A DNA stretch of 64,000 nt from Nocardia iowensis (GTDB lineage: Bacteria > Actinomycetota > Actinomycetes > Mycobacteriales > Mycobacteriaceae): positions 806,001 through 870,000 of the forward strand of contig NZ_CP078145.1 of NCBI RefSeq assembly GCF_019222765.1. Direction: 5' to 3'. How positions within the stretch are numbered: position 1 is the stretch's first letter; every line of letters starts with the position of its first letter. The position numbers and the translations under genes are program-made. Positions 62,309 through 64,000 of this stretch are shown here, one piece after another. A model generated the notes under the pieces. That model was not told the DNA's origin and did no database searches. It saw nothing but the letters and a program-made list of their open reading frames with translations.

Positions 62309-63447
62309 TGAACATTCGACGTATCGCCGGTACGGCGGCGGGTGCGCTCGGCCTCACCTGGGTGGTCCGCGCGGCCTGGGGTATCCCGTCGGCGATGGGC
62401 GCGGGCATGTCCGCCATTCAGCCGTACGCGCGGGGCGCGACCACCTACCGCGACCGCAAGTTCCACAACACCGAGCCGAGCAGTCAGCTCGTCGCGGGAG
62501 CCGCACTGTCCCTGGTGCTTTCGACACTCACCAAGCGCAACCTCGGCCGTCCGCTCGGCGTGATCCCGTTGCAGACACCGCAGCTGCCGCCTGCGGCAGC
62601 GGAACTGGCGGTCACCTGGTACGGGCACGCCACCGCGTTGATCGAGATCGACGGCTATCGGGTGTTGACCGATCCGGTATGGAGCGAACGGGTTTCGCCG
62701 TCCGCGCTGGTCGGGCCGACCCGCATGCACCCGATGCCGGCCCCGCTGACGGACCTGCCCGCGCTGGACGCCGTGGTCATCTCGCACGACCACTACGACC
62801 ACCTGGACAAGGACACCGTCCGGGAGCTGGTGCTGCGCCAGACGGCGCCGTTCCTGGTGCCGGTCGGCATCGGCGCGCACCTGCGGCACTGGGGTGTGCC
62901 GGAGCATCGGATCATCGAATTGGATTGGGGCGGTTCGGTCTCGCTGTCCGCGCTCGGCCGGGCGCACGAGGGCTCCGATCTGGTGCTCACCTGCACCGAG
63001 GCGCGGCACTTCTCCGGGCGCGGCCTGGTGCGCAACACCACGCTGTGGGCATCGTGGTCGATCATCGGGCCGACCAAGCGGGCGTACTTCGGTGGCGACA
63101 CCGGCTACACCAAGGCCTTCGCGGAAGCCGGTGCCGCACTTGGCCCGTTCGATCTGACGCTGCTGCCGATCGGCGCCTACGACGAGCGGTGGCGCGATGT
63201 GCACATGAACCCGGAGGAAGCGGTCCGCGCGCACGCCGACCTGTGTGGCGACCCGGCCAACGGCCTGCTGGTGCCGATTCACTGGGCGACGTTCAATCTG
63301 GCCTTCCACGGCTGGTCGGAACCGGTGCGCCGGATGGTGGCGGCGGCCGAGGCGGCGGGCACGGCCATCGCGATTCCCATGCCCGGGCAGCGGGTCGACC
63401 CGGTCGGTGCCCCACCACGGGATTCGTGGTGGGAAGATGTGGGTTGA
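62308..63447 (+). CDS. MBL-fold hydrolase, NAPE-PLD-like (Rv0906-like)
   Basis: A 379-residue metallo-beta-lactamase-fold enzyme. The metal site is ISHDHYDHLD, plus HFSGRG, GDTGYTK and PIHWATFN further on; these are marks of the N-acyl phosphatidylethanolamine phospholipase D group, as I recall it. The N-terminus has a hydrophobic stretch, perhaps a membrane anchor. Translationally coupled to echA6 by a one-base overlap. The natural substrate is unknown. Confidence 0.88.
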   Translation: MNIRRIAGTAAGALGLTWVVRAAWGIPSAMGAGMSAIQPYARGATTYRDRKFHNTEPSSQLVAGAALSLVLSTLTKRNLGRPLGVIPLQTPQLPPAAAELAVTWYGHATALIEIDGYRVLTDPVWSERVSPSALVGPTRMHPMPAPLTDLPALDAVVISHDHYDHLDKDTVRELVLRQTAPFLVPVGIGAHLRHWGVPEHRIIELDWGGSVSLSALGRAHEGSDLVLTCTEARHFSGRGLVRNTTLWASWSIIGPTKRAYFGGDTGYTKAFAEAGAALGPFDLTLLPIGAYDERWRDVHMNPEEAVRAHADLCGDPANGLLVPIHWATFNLAFHGWSEPVRRMVAAAEAAGTAIAIPMPGQRVDPVGAPPRDSWWEDVG

Positions 63448-63484
63448 ACATCCTGCTAGTGGGCTAGAGGAAGGAACGAACGCT

Positions 63485-63721
63485 ATGAGCTTCGCGGACA
63501 CTCTGAAGGGCCTCGTCGGCAAGGGCAAGGACGCGGCGGCCAAGAACGCCGACAAGATCAATGACGCCATCGACAAGGGCGGCGACTTCATCGACCAGAA
63601 GACGCAGGGCAAGTACTCGGACAAGATCGCCAAGGGCAAGGAAGCCGCCAAGAAGGTGGTCCCGCCGGATCAGCCGGGCGCGCCGGGTAACACCCCGGGC
63701 CAGCCGGGCCCGCAGGCCTGA
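63485..63721 (+). CDS. Antitoxin-like small protein (Rv0909/MT0933 family)
   Basis: A 78-residue, Lys/Ala-rich, helical protein. The repeated Lys/Asp-rich helices (DTLKGLVGKGKDAAAKNADK, QGKYSDKIAKGKEAAKKV) and the Pro/Gly tail are those of the MT0933-type antitoxin family. In M. tuberculosis Rv0909 pairs with the toxin Rv0910; no toxin gene follows here. AGGAAGGAACGAACGCT precedes the ATG. It is followed by a terminator. Confidence 0.8.
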   Translation: MSFADTLKGLVGKGKDAAAKNADKINDAIDKGGDFIDQKTQGKYSDKIAKGKEAAKKVVPPDQPGAPGNTPGQPGPQA

Positions 63722-63726
63722 TGAGT

Positions 63727-63757
63727 GGCGGGGACCCGGCTTTTGTCGGTCCCCGCC
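63727..63757. terminator. Terminator after the antitoxin-like gene
   Basis: GGCGGGGACC (63727-63736) pairs perfectly with GGTCCCCGCC (63748-63757) around an 11-base loop. Confidence 0.8.
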
Positions 63758-63772
63758 GCTAAAATCGCTGGT

Positions 63773-64000
63773 ATGGCGGCCCGCCGGGAGTTCGGTGGTA
63801 TCGAGGTTGAGCTGAGCAACCTCGACAAGGTGCTGTATCCGGCCACCGGCACCACCAAAGGCGAAGTCATCGCCTACTATTCGGCGATCGCCCCCGCGAT
63901 GCTTCCGCACATCGCCGGGCGCCCGGTCACCAGGAAGCGCTGGCCCAACGGGGTCGACGAGCCGTCCTTCTTCGAAAAGAATCTGCCCGCACACGCGCCG
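63773..64000 (+). CDS. ligD: Non-homologous end-joining protein LigD, N-terminal polymerase domain (cut by window edge)
   Basis: The first 76 residues of a LigD-type polymerase domain, which inserts nucleotides during DNA end joining. NLDKVLYPATGTTKGEVIAYY and AGRPVTRKRWPNGVDEPSFFEKNLP match the start of M. tuberculosis LigD (Rv0938). TAAAAT (63760-63765) lies 7 bases before the ATG, so the mRNA is probably leaderless. It is open to the right edge; whether ligase and nuclease domains follow cannot be seen. Confidence 0.92.
   Translation, partial: MAARREFGGIEVELSNLDKVLYPATGTTKGEVIAYYSAIAPAMLPHIAGRPVTRKRWPNGVDEPSFFEKNLPAHAP

Overview
The window is chromosomal DNA of a high-GC actinomycete of the Mycobacteriales, most likely Nocardia. 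The coding strand has strong G/C third-position bias. The backbone gene order matches, from memory, the Mycobacterium tuberculosis stretch Rv0858c to Rv0938: dapC, XPB helicase, Rv0862c, Rv0863, rpfA, csp, Rv0875c to Rv0877, Rv0879c to Rv0882, sepH, serC, citA, gltA2, prrBA, accD3, echA6, Rv0906, Rv0909, ligD. Hemophore-related, conservon and neutral ceramidase genes interrupt that order. I see no rRNA or tRNA genes, insertion sequences, prophage or CRISPR.

0-9.6 kb: small redox and metabolic genes (SDR, DsbB-like with DUF5993, an AhpD-like gene behind an apparent ECF41 promoter), the first enzyme of the shikimate pathway behind an apparent aromatic leader-peptide attenuator, a methyltransferase, LysE and TRIC membrane proteins, an aminotransferase and an ECF41-type sigma factor. 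9.7-18.6 kb: XPB helicase and its Rv0862c-like partner, separated by a membrane protein, a LysE exporter, an M1 peptidase, a coiled-coil protein and a lipoprotein. 18.6-23.3 kb: resuscitation-promoting factor with a long structured leader and a perfect CRP box, a cold-shock protein, DUF2771 and an MFS protein. 23.4-29.5 kb: glutamine cyclotransferase diverging from DUF3027, followed by a large sacsin/HSP90-like ATPase and a TetR regulator. 29.6-40.1 kb: neutral ceramidase, MarR, YccF, Eis, SpoU methyltransferase, SepH and SerC. 40.1-46.4 kb: polysaccharide deacetylase, citA, pdxH, an MFS exporter, gltA2 and FKBP. 46.4-52.6 kb: a truncated YhgE/Pip-like lipoprotein, the PrrBA two-component system, a hemophore-related gene between perfect inverted repeats, and a propionyl/acetyl-CoA synthetase. 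52.8-57.9 kb: a complete conservon (kinase, Roadblock, DUF742, GTPase) whose kinase carries a long GLPQR repeat tail. 57.9-64 kb: fused AccD3-like carboxyltransferase, aldo-keto reductase, flavin monooxygenase, EchA6, an NAPE-PLD-like hydrolase, an antitoxin-like protein and the start of ligD.

Two dispersed intergenic repeat families are visible. One (three copies) folds into a long hairpin and has a compensatory base change between copies. The other (three copies) has a 30-bp core, two of whose copies are perfect inverted repeats around the hemophore gene. Many genes appear leaderless: a TANNNT -10 box lies 6-8 bases before the start codon. I used this, together with Shine-Dalgarno sites, to choose starts. 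Family names and M. tuberculosis equivalents are from memory; no database search was run.
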